A stretch of DNA of 64,000 bases from Megaustenia siamemsis (taxonomy: Eukaryota; Mollusca; Gastropoda; Stylommatophora; Ariophantidae): assembly GCA_032433765.1 (NCBI GenBank), contig JAVIAB010000139.1:44706690-44770689 (forward strand), given 5' to 3'. This document shows positions 33,199-44,431 of the stretch, one piece after another; the stretch's first letter is position 1; each line of letters opens with the position of its first letter. The notes beneath the pieces were generated by a model. It made no database searches. It had not been told where the DNA came from and was given only the letters and a program-made list of their open reading frames with translations. Both the position numbers and the translations under genes were made by a program.

Positions 33199-36100
33199 TT
33201 GACAAAGTCTGACAGTGGTTCCCTAACGACCCCCAGATTGACAAAGTCTGACAGTGGTTCCTCAACGACCCCCAGATTGACAAAGTCTGACAGTGGTTCC
33301 CTAACGACCCCCAGATTGACAAAGTCTGACAGTGGTTCCCTAACGACCCCCAGATTGACAAAGTCTGACAGTGGTTCCTCAACGACCCCCAGATTGACAA
33401 AGTCTGACAGTGGTTCCCTAACGACCCCCAGATTGACAAAGTCTGACAGTGGTTCCCTAACGACCCCCAGATTGACAAAGTCTGACAGTGGTTCCCTAAC
33501 GACCCCCAGATTGACAAAGTCTGACAGTGGTTCCCTAACGACCCCCAGATTGACAAAGTCTGACAGTGGTTCCTCAACGACCCCCAGATTGACAAAGTCT
33601 GACAGTGGTTCCCTAACGACCCCCAGATTGACAAAGTCTGACAGTGGTTCCTCAACGACCCCCAGATTGACAAAGTCTGACAGTGGTTCCCTAACGACCC
33701 CCAGATTGACAAAGTCTGACAGTGGTTCCTCAACGACCCCCAGATTGACAAAGTCTGACAGTGGTTCCCTAACGACCCCCAGATTGACAAAGTCTGACAG
33801 TGGTCCCTCAACGACCCCCAGATTGACAAAGTCTGACAGTGGTCCCTCAACGACCCCCAGATTGACATAGTCTGACAGTGGTCCCTCAACGACCCCCAGA
33901 TTGACAAAGTCTGACAGTGGTCCCTCAACGACCCCCAGATTGACAAAGTCTGACAGTGGTCCCTCAACGACCCCCAGATTGACAAAGTCTGACAGTGGTC
34001 CCTCAACGACCCCCAGATTGACAAAGTCTGACAGTGGTTCCCTAACGACCCCCAGATTTACAAAGTCTGACAGTGGTCCCTCAACGACCCCCAGATTGAC
34101 AAAGTCTGACAGTGGTTCCCTAACGACCCCCAGATTGACAAAGTCTGACAGTGGTCCCTCAACGACCCCCAGATTGACAAAGTCTGACAGTGGTTCCCTA
34201 ACGACCCCCAGATTGACAAAGTCTGACAGTGGTCCCTCAACGACCCCCAGATTGACAAAGTCTGACAGTGGTCCCTCAACGACACCCAGATTGACAAAGT
34301 CTGACAGTGGTTCCCTAACGACCCCCAGATTGACAAAGTCTGACAGTGGTTCCCTAACGACCCCCAGATTGACAAAGTCTGACAGTGGTTCCCTAACGAC
34401 CCCCAGATTGACAAAGTCTGACAGTGGTTCCCTAACGACCCCCAGATTGACAAAGTCTGACAGTGGTTCCCCAACGACACCCATATTGACAAAGTCTGAC
34501 AGTGGTTCCTCAACGACACCCAGATTGACAAAGTCTGACAGTGGTTCCTCAACGACACCCAGATTGACAAAGTCTGACAGTGGTTCCTCAACGACACCCA
34601 GATTGACAAAGTCTGACAGTGGTTCCTCAACGACACCCAGATTGACAAAGTCTGACAGTGGTTTCCCAACGACCCCCAGATTGACAAAGTCTGACAGTGG
34701 TTCCTCAACGACACCCAGATTGACAAAGTCTGACAGTGGTTTCCCAACGACCCCCAGATTGACAAAGTCTGACAGTGGTTCCTCAACGACACCCAGATTG
34801 ACAAAGTCTGACAGTGGTTCCTCAACGACACCCAGATTGACAAAGTCTGACAGTGGTTTCCCAACGACCCCCAGATTGACAAAGTCTGACAGTGGTTTCC
34901 CAACGACACCCAGATTGACAAAGTCTGACAGTGGTTCCCTAACGACCCCAAGATTTACAAAGTCTGACAGTGGTTCCCTAACGACCCCCAGATTTACAAA
35001 GTTTGACAGTGGTTCCTCAACGACCCCCAGATTTACAAAGTCTGACAGTGGTTCCTCAACGACCCCCAGATTTACAAAGTCTGACAGTGGTTCCTCAACG
35101 ACCCCCAGATTTACAAAGTCTGACAGTGGTTCCTCAACGACCCCCAGATTTACAAAGTCTGACAGTGGTTCCTCAACGACCCCCAGATTTACAAAGTCTG
35201 ACAGTGGTCCCTCAACGACACCCAGATTTACAAAGTCTGACAGTGGTTCCTCAACGACCCCCAGATTGACAAAGTCTGACAGTGGTTCCCTAACGACCCC
35301 CAGATTTACAAAGTTTGACAGTGGTTCCTCAACGACCCCCAGATTTACAAAGTCTGACAGTGGTTCCCTAACGACCCCCAGATTTACAAAGTCTGACAGT
35401 GGTTCCTCAACGACCCCCAGATTTACAAAGTCTGACAGTGGTTCCTCAACGACCCCCAGATTTACAAAGTCTGACAGTGGTTCCTCAACGACCCCCAGAT
35501 TTACAAAGTTTGACAGTGGTTCCTCAACGACCCCCAGATTTACAAAGTTTGACAGTGGTTCCCTAACGACCCCCAGATTGACAAAGTCTGACAGTGGTTC
35601 CTCAACGACCCCCAGATTTACAAAGTTTGACAGTGGTTCCTCAACGACCCCCAGATTTACAAAGTTTGACAGTGGTTCCCTAACGACCCCCAGATTGACA
35701 AAGTCTGACAGTGGTTCCTCAACGACCCCCAGATTTACAAAGTCTGACAGTGGTTCCTCAACGACCCCCAGATTTACAAAGTTTGACAGTGGTTCCCTAA
35801 CGACCCCCAGATTTACAAAGTTTGACAGTGGTTCCTCAACGACCCCCAGATTTACAAAGTCTGACAGTGGTTTCCCAACGACCCCCAGATTTACAAAGTC
35901 TGACAGTGGTTCCTCAACGACCCCCAGATTTACAAAGTTTGACAGTGGTTCCCTAACGACCCCCAGATTTACAAAGTTTGACAGTGGTTCCTCAACGACC
36001 CCCAGATTTACAAAGTCTGACAGTGGTTTCCCAACGACCCCCAGATTTACAAAGTCTGACAGTGGTTCCTCAACGACCCCCAGATTTACAAAGTTTGACA

Positions 36101-36318
36101 GTGGTTCCCTAACGACCCCCAGATTTACAAAGTTTGACAGTGGTTCCTCAACGACCCCCAGATTTACAAAGTCTGACAGTGGTTCCTCAACGACCCCCAG
36201 ATTTACAAAGTCTGACAGTGGTTTCCCAACGACCCCCAGATTTACAAAGTCTGACAGTGGTTCCTCAACGACCCCCAGATTTACAAAGTCTGACAGTGGT
36301 TTCCCAACGACACCCAGG
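33199..36318. repeat. 39-bp minisatellite, about 80 copies, 3.1 kb
   Basis: The unit is AGATTGACAAAGTCTGACAG followed by TGGTTCCCTAACGACCCCC. Variants are at fixed positions: CTA/CTC/TTC in the second triplet block, TTGACA or TTTACA, TCTGAC or TTTGAC. Left units carry TTGACA, right units mostly TTTACA, and multi-unit blocks repeat on the right. Frames are open on both strands: minus 36389-33012 (1125 codons, 13-residue period) and plus 33199-33870 plus 33901-36417, split by one TAG at 33868. The minus frame begins with a non-repeat 20-residue leader and ends with a non-repeat hydrophobic tail. I treat both as consequences of a stop-free unit with a period divisible by three; expression data would be needed to call a gene. 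Confidence 0.95.
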
Positions 36319-36412
36319 GTTATAGATGATGCTGATGAAGGAGAGGAATGCTCACCACCTTCTAATTTCATGTCGCTGCTATTTGACAATTATTTGATTA
36401 CCTTTGCTAGGA

Positions 36413-36755
36413 AATAAAGGTAAAGTACGAGACTTCAATCGACTTCTTAGCAATACGAGTTTTCACCCACATGTGCTCGGCCGCCTATCCAGAAGTGTTC
36501 TTTTCCAGAAGAAGAGACTTCTGGATAGTGTCGCTTCCAGCATCGAAACGCACGATGCGAGGCGGCATCCCTCACCTTCCCAGAGTGCTACTACCCTGGT
36601 ATCAATTTCTGCCAGCGGCAAGGTCGACCGCGGGGGTATTGTTTTTTCAAACCAAGTGTACAACTCACACTGCTTCCAGCGGGAATCGAACACGGGTTGT
36701 CCGAACGTCAGTAGTCCAGTCGGGTGATTTCCCCAACTAGGCTATGGAGGCCCCG
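36413..36755 (-). mobile_element. SINE-2, long copy
   Basis: Same order as 18328-18652: TAAAGTACGAGACTTCAATC at the 3' end, GTGCTCGGCCGCCTATCCAG in the body and GCGGGAATCGAACACGGGTT (B-box, reverse) near the head. The head ends at GGCTATGGAGGCCCC. It carries a small insertion relative to the other copy (GAAGAAGAGACTTCTGGATA region). Confidence 0.85.
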
Positions 36756-37289
36756 CTGCTTTGAAATGTCTACATCGCCTGATATTGTTTCCTTAACTAC
36801 AGTGACAACTGAAACACGATCCGTATACCACATTTATGATTTCAAAACATACACACCTGTTTCTACTAGTTCACGTTCATTAGATGCATTTGCTAGAATA
36901 ATTTTTTATGTAAATTTGAAAATGAAAAGAATTTGTAAAAACGTTTTCATTGAATCAACGATGTTGATGTATATTTAAAGCTGGAAGAATTTTCGCAGGT
37001 CACGTTCACGAAGTTTATATGTGACTTTAACATATTCCGGAACAGATTGGATCACATAGATTTATTTGTGCGCGCAGTGAGGTCACCGGCCGGGTCGTCA
37101 AACATCTGCATTTAGATTATGTATGCTTTGATCCGTGTACGAATGGGTTCGTATAGTGGAGGTCTTGTACACAAGTTTCAACCCTTTTTTTAACAGTGAA
37201 AGCAATAAATCTAATTCTACTTGTTGGCAGAAGCACTAATAACAAATCTGCTATTAATAGCATATGATATGAATGTTGTTGATTAGACT
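36756..37289. other. No recognised feature
   Basis: AT-rich, between SINE-2 and the pyrimidine tract. Confidence 0.5.
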
Positions 37290-39660
37290 GAAATATATCT
37301 TCTTCTTCTACTTCTTCTTATTCTACTACTTCCTCTCTTCTTCTTCTTCTTCCTCTTCCTCTTCTTCGTCTACTTCTTCAATCTCTTCTTCTTCTCCTCC
37401 TCTTCTTCTACTACTTCTTCTTCTACTTCTTCTACTTCTTCTACTTCTTCCTCTTATTCTTCTTCTTCTCTTCATTCTTCTTCTACTTCTTCTTCTACTT
37501 CTTCTTATTCTACTTCCTCTTCTTCATTCTTCTACTTCAGCTTCATTCTTCTTCTACTTCTTCTTCTTCATTCTTCTTCTACTTCTTCTTCTTCATTCTT
37601 CTTCTACTTCTTCTTCTTCATACTTCTTCTACTTCTTCTTCTTCATTCTTCTTCTACTTCTTCTACTTCATTCTTCTTCTACTTCTTCTTCTTCATTCTT
37701 CTTCTACTTCTTCTTCTTCATTCTTCTTCTACTTCTTCTACTTCATTCTTCTTCTACTTCTTCTTCTTCATTCTTCTTCTACTTCTTCTACTTCATTCTT
37801 CTTCTACTTCTTCTTCTTCATTCTTCTTCTACTTCTTCTTCTTCATTCTTCTTCTACTTCTTCTACTTCTTCTTCTTCATTCTTCTTCTACTTCTTCTAC
37901 TTCTTCTTCTTCATTCTTCTTCTACTTCTCCTTCTTCATTCTTCTTCTACTTCTTCTACTTCTTCTTCTTCATTCTTCTTCTTCATTCTTCTTCTACTTC
38001 TTCTACTTCTTCTTCTTCATTCTTCTTCTTCATTCTTCTTCTACTTCTTCTACTTCATTCTTCTTCTACTTCTCCTTCTTCATTCTTCTTCTACTCTTCT
38101 ACTGCTTCTTCTTCATTCTTCTTCTACTTCTTCTACTTCTTCTTCTTCATTCTTCTTCTACTCTTCTACTTCTTCTACTTCTTCTTCTTCATTCTTCTTC
38201 TACTCTTCTACTTCTTCTACTTCTTCTTCTTCATTCTTCTTCTACTTCTTCTACTTCTTCTTCTACTTCTTCTACTTCTTCTACTTCTTCTTCTTCATTC
38301 TTCTTCTACTCTTCTACTTCTTCTTCTTCATTCTTCTTCTACTCTTCTACTTCTTCTTCTTCATTCTTCTTCTACTTCTTCTACTTCTTCTTCTTCATTC
38401 TTCTTCTACTCTTCTACTTCTTCTACTTCTTCTTCTTCATTCTTCTTCTACTTCTTCTACTTCTTCTACTTCTTCTTCTTCATTCTTCTTCTACTTCTTC
38501 TACTTCTTCTTCTTCATTCTTCCTCTGCTTCCTCATTCTTCTTCTACTTCTTCTACTTCTTCTTCTTCATTCTTCCTCTTCTTCTTCATTCTTCTTCTAC
38601 TTCTTCTACTTCTTCTTCTTCATTCTTCCTCTTCTTCTTCATTCTTCTTCTACTTCTTCTACTTCTTCTTCTTCATTCTTCCTCTGCTTCCTCATTCTTC
38701 CTCTTCTTCTTCATTCTTCTTCTACTTCTTCTACTTCTTCTACTTCTTCTTCTTCATTCTTCCTCTGCTTCCTCATTCTTCTTCTACTTCTACTACTTCT
38801 TCTTCTTCATTCTTCCTCTTCTTCTTCATTCTTCTTCTACTTCTACTACTTCTTCTTCTTCATTCTTCCTCTGCTTCCTCATTCTTCCTCTTCTTCTTCA
38901 TTCTTCTTCTACTTCTTCTACTTCTTCTTCTTCATTCTTCCTCTGCTTCCTCATTCTTCTTCTACCTCTTCTTCTTACTTCTTCTACTTCTTCTACTTCT
39001 TCTACTTCTTCTTCTGCTTCTACTTCTTCTACTTCTTCTTCTTCATTCTTCCTCTTCTTCTTCATTCTTCTTCTAATTCTTCTACTTCTTCTTCTTCATT
39101 CTTCCTCTGCTTCCTCATTCTTCTTCTACTTCTTCTTCTTCATTCTTCCTCTTCTTCTTCATTCTTCCTCTTCTTCTTCATTCTTCTTCTACTTCTTCTT
39201 CTTCATTCTTCCTCTTCTTCTTCATTCTTCTTCTACTTCTTCTACTTCTTCTTCTTCTACTTCTTCTTCTACTTCTTCTTCAACTTCTTCTTCTTGTTCT
39301 ACTTTTTCAACTTCTTCTTCTGCTACTTCTTCTTCTACAACTTCTTCTACTTCTTCAACTTCTTTTTTCTTCTACTTCTTCAATCTCTTCTTCTTCTACC
39401 TCCTCTTCTACTTCTTCTTCTTCTTCTACTTCTTCAATTTCTTCTTCTACTTCTTATTCTTATTCTACTTTTTCAACTTCTTCTACTTCTACTTCTTCTT
39501 CTACTTCTTCTTCTTCTTCTACTTCTTCTTCAACTTCTTCTTCTTGTTCTACTTTTTCAACTTCTTCTTCTGCTACTTCTTCTTCTACAACTTCTTCCTC
39601 TTCATCATTCTCTTCTTCTCCTTATCTTCTTCTTCAGCTGATTCTACTTCTACTTATTTT
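37290..39660. repeat. 2.4-kb pyrimidine-rich tract built from TTC/TAC triplets
   Basis: Nearly all bases on the + strand are C or T, interrupted mainly by single A in TTCTACTTC and TTCATTCTTC motifs. Some 15-30 bp submotifs recur (for example CTTCTTCTACTTCTTCTACT). A block at about 39258-39347 recurs 250 bp downstream at 39508-39597. The 997-codon + frame (37273-40266) is a by-product of triplet structure. Confidence 0.95.
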
Positions 39661-39675
39661 TCTCATTCTTGTTCT

Positions 39676-40143
39676 TCTTCCTCTACAACTTCTTCCTCTA
39701 CAACCTCTTCCTCTACAACCTCTTCCTCTACAACCTTTTCCTCTACAACTTCTTCCTCTACAACCTCTTCCTCTACAACCTCTTCCTCTACAACTTCTTC
39801 CTCTACAACCTCTTCCTCTACAACCTCTTCCTCTACAACCTCTTCCTCTACAACCTCTTCCTCTACAACTTCTTCCTCTACAACTTCTTCCTCTACAACC
39901 TCTTCCTCTACAACCTCTTCCTCTACAACTTCTTCCTCTACAACCTCTTCCTCTACAACCTCTTCCTCTACAACCTCTTCCTCTACAACTTCTTCCTCTA
40001 CAACCTCTTCCTCTACAACCTCTTCCTCTACAACCTCTTCCTCTACAACTTCTTCCTCTACAACCTCTTCCTCTACAACCTCTTCCTCTACAACCTCTTC
40101 CTCTACAACTTCTTCCTCTACAACCTCTTCCTCTACAACTTCA
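39676..40143. repeat. 15-bp tandem array CTCTACAACCTCTTC, about 31 copies
   Basis: Units differ only by CC/CT at one place. The array is continuous with the pyrimidine tract on its left. On the minus strand it would read as repeats of VVEEE. Confidence 0.95.
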
Positions 40144-40401
40144 TCCTCTTCTTCTTCAGCTGATTTTATTTCTACTGATTCTTCTCTTTCTTTTTTCTTC
40201 ATATTCTACAACTTCTTCCTCATTTTACTTTCATCATTTACCTTTCAGAATCGAGAGGAGAGATAGTCTGCAACCTTTTGCTCTTTGGTTGGTCTCACAT
40301 TTTGAGTGATTCTATCATTTCCTGTATCCATTCTTTTCGAGAATATCCTCTCGATCTGTTGTATTTGTAGTAGTTGTTAACAATTATGTGATTTATATTT
40401 A

Positions 40402-40700
40402 ACCGGCCTCGAGACAGAGAGGTTGTGGGTTCAAATCCCGGCTGTACTAGTTGGGATTTTTATTTATAATTTCTCTCTGCGGCAACCACCCATGACCTCA
40501 GCAACGAGGCCCAGCTTGAAACGTCAATTACTCATCGACGGAAAAATTTTGAGTACCTCCGAAGACGGAGTTATCTGCCTGTGCGGCGAGGGACCCCTGT
40601 GCACACGGCTGCCAGGGAAAAACGGATTAACACGCAAAATTCAGTTCCTAGTCTCTAGGGACTTCGTCAGAGGTAAAAGCTGGCGAACGAAAAAAAAATA
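40402..40700 (+). mobile_element. SINE-3, forward copy
   Basis: GGCCTCGAGACAGAGAGGTT with GGGTTCAAATCCCGGCTG (B-box) is followed by the full body (AAACGTCAATTACTCATCGA, GGGACCCCTGTGCACACGGC, GACTTCGTCAGAGG) and an A-rich tail at 40690-40700. The very first head bases are missing or diverged. Confidence 0.87.
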
Positions 40701-41084
40701 TTGAACCACTCTTGTGTGGCCATGTGGTCAAGCCGTTTCATTTGTTTCTTTTATATTTTTGTTTCTACTGCAGTGGTGATACCTAACTGTTTAGATAGTT
40801 TTCACTTTTAATTTTTTTTTTTACATCTGAAGCTGACTCTCATCATGCAACTGACATATTTCACTTTACTGGTTATTTATCTTATTCATTGTATAAGGAT
40901 TTAGCATCAAAGTTTACGATTACCAGCACAAGGAATAAAGACTAGAGCGAAGAACGCTTTATTTGTTCTACAATCTAGAGATGCATAGTTTACTGTTACA
41001 ATCGAGTCAGCGAACCAAAGCTGACCAAATTCAATCCAACTATCCTACCTCTCTAAGCGTGTAGAAATCAATGAGGGAAAGCAG
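40701..41084. other. No recognised feature
   Basis: AT-rich spacer between two SINEs. Confidence 0.5.
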
Positions 41085-41332
41085 TAGAGTAAAGTATACC
41101 CGTCACGCCAAGTGGCGTATAGGGAATATGGTGTTAGTGACCATAAATTTTACAGACCTTCGGCACATAATTTTTGGGGTAATGTGGTCGGTATTACGCC
41201 CGTGCCGCTTTACTTTCCCAGAAAAAAATCAGGTACCCATTAAAGGCTGGATGAATCGGAAACAGTCGGATGGGATCGAACCCTACCTCTTGTCCTGTGT
41301 AGTCTAGTTCACTAACCACTGATCTATCGCAA
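41085..41332 (-). mobile_element. SINE-1 copy
   Basis: The 3' end CGTCACGCCAAGTGGCGTAT at 41101, body TTTACTTTCCCAGAAAAAAA near 41210, and B-box (reverse, GATCGAACCCTACC) near 41275. It ends with a decayed A-box at TGATCTATCGCA. Confidence 0.9.
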
Positions 41333-41611
41333 TGAGGGAGAGTACACCCGGTCAAAATAATGAGCCGCGATGAACTGGATTGGGTCGAAAGATGCAATAT
41401 ATAGCAGCCTGGGCGCAAGCTACAAAACAGCGTAACAATAGTCTTTTTCCGAGGAGAAAGAAGAAGGAGATTAAGATGAATTACTTTAGACAAATGAAAC
41501 CAAGAACATACATCCTGCTACACATTATACGTAGTGTTTTATCGGGGCGATACATTTCTACATCCGTATGTTGCAGTATGTTAAGTCCTCGACTGAACTG
41601 TTGCTAAACTC

Positions 41612-41643
<32 letters not shown>

Positions 41644-42590
41644 GAGTGCCGTCCCCGCAACGAAGGTTGGCTACCATGGAGCGCCATTCCACTCTGTTTC
41701 TTGCTTTAATGGTGCAGGTTGTCATAGATTGACGTGTCCATCTTTTGATGTTACTCGTCCATGTTAGTCTTGGTCTGCCTCCGCCTCTTTTACCTTGTAT
41801 TTTCCCCTCCAATATTACTTTTAGAAGGCTGTTGTGTCTTTTAACGTGCCCCAAGAATTTCATTTGTCTTGTCTTCATTGTATTTAGTAGTCCTCTTTAT
41901 TTTTAGTTGTTTTAACATTGTTTTCTTTTCTTTCCATCCAATTCTACCTATTCTTTTATAAACCCACATTTCAAAGGCTTAAATTTTCAGTTCTGTTTTC
42001 TTGTCTAATGTCCATGTTTCTGCACCATACAGGAATATTGAGAAGCGAATTTTGCTATTCTTAGTTTCAGCCCTGCTGTTATTTGTTTTGTTGTTAGTAT
42101 ATGTTTCATGGCATTAAAATTACTTTTTGCCATTCCTATTTTTTTTTGTTTATTTCAATTTTACATTTTCCATCATTAGTTATAGTATGTCCAAGGTTCT
42201 TGTAGATCTGAACTGTCTCCAGATGTATTCCTTCTACTGTGATATTTAGTGTAGGTCTTGAGAATTTTCTTTGTTTATGATCATAGTTTTAGTCTTTTTG
42301 ATATTCTTATCTAGTCCATATTTTTTGTTTGTTATGTTTATCACATTAAACAATTGTTGTAGGTCTTTAGAATTTTCTGCTAGTAGAACAGTATCATCAG
42401 CATATCTTAGGTTATTGATTATCTTTACATTAATGCTTAGGCCTGGCATCTCTGAGATGTTTTTAAAGATTTGCTACGTGTATAGATTGAACAAGCTTGG
42501 TGATAGGATGCATCCTTGTCTTACTCCTCTTTTTATATCCATGGGTGTAGAGTTCTCCTTGTCATATTTTATTATTGCCAAACTCACATT
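41612..42590 (-). mobile_element. LINE-A copy 4, 5'-truncated
   Basis: ATC tail at 41612-41643. The minus strand encodes GHVKRHNSLLKVILEGKIQG and EWRSMVANLRCGDGTR. Further upstream come INVKIINNLRYADDTVLLAE (RT palm, about 42440-42380) and a preceding segment corresponding to HPCLTPLF-type + strand text near 42510. Several frame breaks and a small deletion near 41910. Confidence 0.87.
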
Positions 42591-43054
42591 TCAATTAAAT
42601 TCAGCTCTCACTACCAACAGGTCACATCATATTTACATTAGCTCCCTTTTCGTGATAACATTTTACTTTCCACATCTCGGATGGTCTTAAATAAATCCCG
42701 CATTTCCCTTCGCCGTCATTCCCATTGTGACCTGTTTCGTAAGCTTCTCATTAGGACGGATAATGACGTCACTTAAAGAAAGTTTAATCTCTGACGCTAT
42801 CTAATCGACTCATCTGATGACGAGAACGTCTAGGCCCTTCTCTGAATTGACAATATTAAAAAAAAAACCTGGGAAGGGCACTAGCCAAAAGAGCTCTGTA
42901 TGACGTGGCCTAGTACGGTATGGCTTAAACCTTCACTCATATGGGACATGACAAGAATCCGCGCAATTAAACGAGTTTTCTGTAGCAGTAGGAGAAGAAA
43001 CTGGCATAAATATGCGCCTCTGTCGTAAAGATGGTGGAAACGAGAATATAATAA
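42591..43054. other. No recognised feature
   Basis: Mixed sequence with no open frame or element end noticed. Confidence 0.5.
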
Positions 43055-43145
43055 AGGGACGGTTGTAGCTTTACATTAGGAAAGACAACAACACACACAA
43101 AAATTACGACGTTGCGGCCTAAAAATAGCCTTCTTTAGGGACTAG
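43055..43145. repeat. Family F short dispersed repeat
   Basis: GACGGTTGTAGCTTTACATT, AAAATTACGACGTTGCGGCC and TAGCCTTCTTTAGGGAC follow the order seen at 10905-11030. Confidence 0.45.
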
Positions 43146-43302
43146 TGTCCTATGGATAAAAGGTCGATTTTATTCTCTGAACCAATCGACTTCAAGGCTT
43201 ATCTAGCCCTTACTTGAGGTGTTTCTCGAAATAAAAACGGCCTGGCGTAGTGCCTACATTGAACACAAATGTGCTGAAGCTTTAAAACAAAATGGCAGTA
43301 AC

Positions 43303-43390
43303 ACCATATTTTCTATACTCCATATTTTATATACTCCATATTTTCTATACACCATATTTTCTATACACCATATTTTCTATACTCCATAAT
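43303..43390. repeat. 16-bp tandem repeat, about 5 copies
   Basis: The unit TATTTTCTATACTCCA varies as CTATACACCA and TATATACTCCA. Confidence 0.85.
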
Positions 43391-43799
43391 TGAGGCGTAC
43401 AGATCTTTCTTTCTTTCGTTTTATTTCATTCTTTCTTTCTCTTTACATTATTATATGTTACCGAATGCCCTTTACTTATGACAAAATTATGGCCTGACGC
43501 AGTTTAACGAAGGAATCGATATCTGTTATCGACCATAGTAAACTTTAGGTGACAGAGTCAGCAAACTATAGCTGACTAAGACCTTAATTCACCTCATGTA
43601 ACCGGAAATAGAATACACAATCTAGCCTATTGGGTTGAATTTTTGGAAGAAAAGGCAAACTCGGTCAGAAAATGTGTGCCACGAATTCGAATGCGACAGG
43701 TCGTAAACTGTGAAATTATTGTGTAGTTTATATGTGAAAGAGCAAAACAAAATCATTTACATTTTTTTTTTTTAATATTGGGAATGAAGAAAATAAAGC
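43391..43799. other. No recognised feature
   Basis: A TTTC-rich patch at 43405-43440 is the only structure seen. Confidence 0.5.
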
Positions 43800-43990
43800 A
43801 AATGTTTATCTTCCTCTTCATTTAACCTATGAGGTCGTTGGGGTATCACTGACAGACTATCATTCTTTGGAGCATTGTAAATTCGAAGTCTGTTAATTAT
43901 TTTATGTTCTCTTCTCGTTTCTATCACTGCCTACCTATACTTCTCTCCCCTTTTCCAGATCGTTACAGAGCGGTCGGCCAGACAAGAGTT
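43800..43990 (-). mobile_element. LINE-K 3' terminus, fragment
   Basis: The minus strand at 43859-43825 reads SLSVIPQRPHRL-like sequence, the terminal motif of a common LINE tail (…VVPQRP.RLR). Only this end is recognisable. It resembles 49061-49090. Confidence 0.45.
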
Positions 43991-44142
43991 CAGATCATAA
44001 TTTTTGTTTAAAGAAAGAATTGTTATCATGGTTTGTTTCCCATTTCTGTGGTCTACCGACGGTTTTCTGAGAGGTTGGAGAATACGGGTCGCATGTCCAG
44101 TATAATTATCATTCAATGATCAGAGTTGAATTTGAAAAAAAA

Positions 44143-44375
44143 ATGGGGACTTGACTTGTCTAGAGGTAAGGCCTCGAACTCAAGAGAGAAAGTTTCTTTA
44201 TCTTCATCGAATCTGTGGTATTTTCGTGGCTTTACCCTCCATTGATCTATGGATAGCAAAATTCGATATCTAGCCCTCTCCGATAACAACGAAAAGCTGG
44301 AGGTCCATTGTGCATTTGAGCACGTTAACGAACCTTTGGCAGTTAAAAGTAAGAAACAGTTTGGCAACAATTGGC
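44143..44375 (+). mobile_element. SINE-4, partial copy
   Basis: GGGGACTTGACTTGTCTAGA with GGTAAGGC (A-box region), TTTTCGTGGCTTTACCCTCC and GATATCTAGCCCTCTCCGAT align with 58283-58500. The 3' half is missing. Confidence 0.7.
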
Positions 44376-44431
44376 CTTTGCTGTGGTCAAATTATTGAAC
44401 AAATGTGCTCATGCTGAAGACGGATGTGTTA

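Noticed and set aside
33012..36389. 1125-codon minus-strand frame as a real repetitive protein gene
   Set aside because: All units are stop-free in several frames on both strands because the 39-bp period is divisible by three. No codon-position bias could be shown by eye.
37273..40266. 997-codon Ser/Leu/Phe-rich frame as a gene
   Set aside because: It follows TTC/TCT/CTT triplets of a microsatellite-like tract; composition is fully explained by the repeat.
40423..40704. 93-codon frame with LKRQLLIDGKILSTSEDGVI as a conserved small protein
   Set aside because: It lies inside SINE-3. Similar frames appear in the other SINE-3 copies only because the copies are similar.
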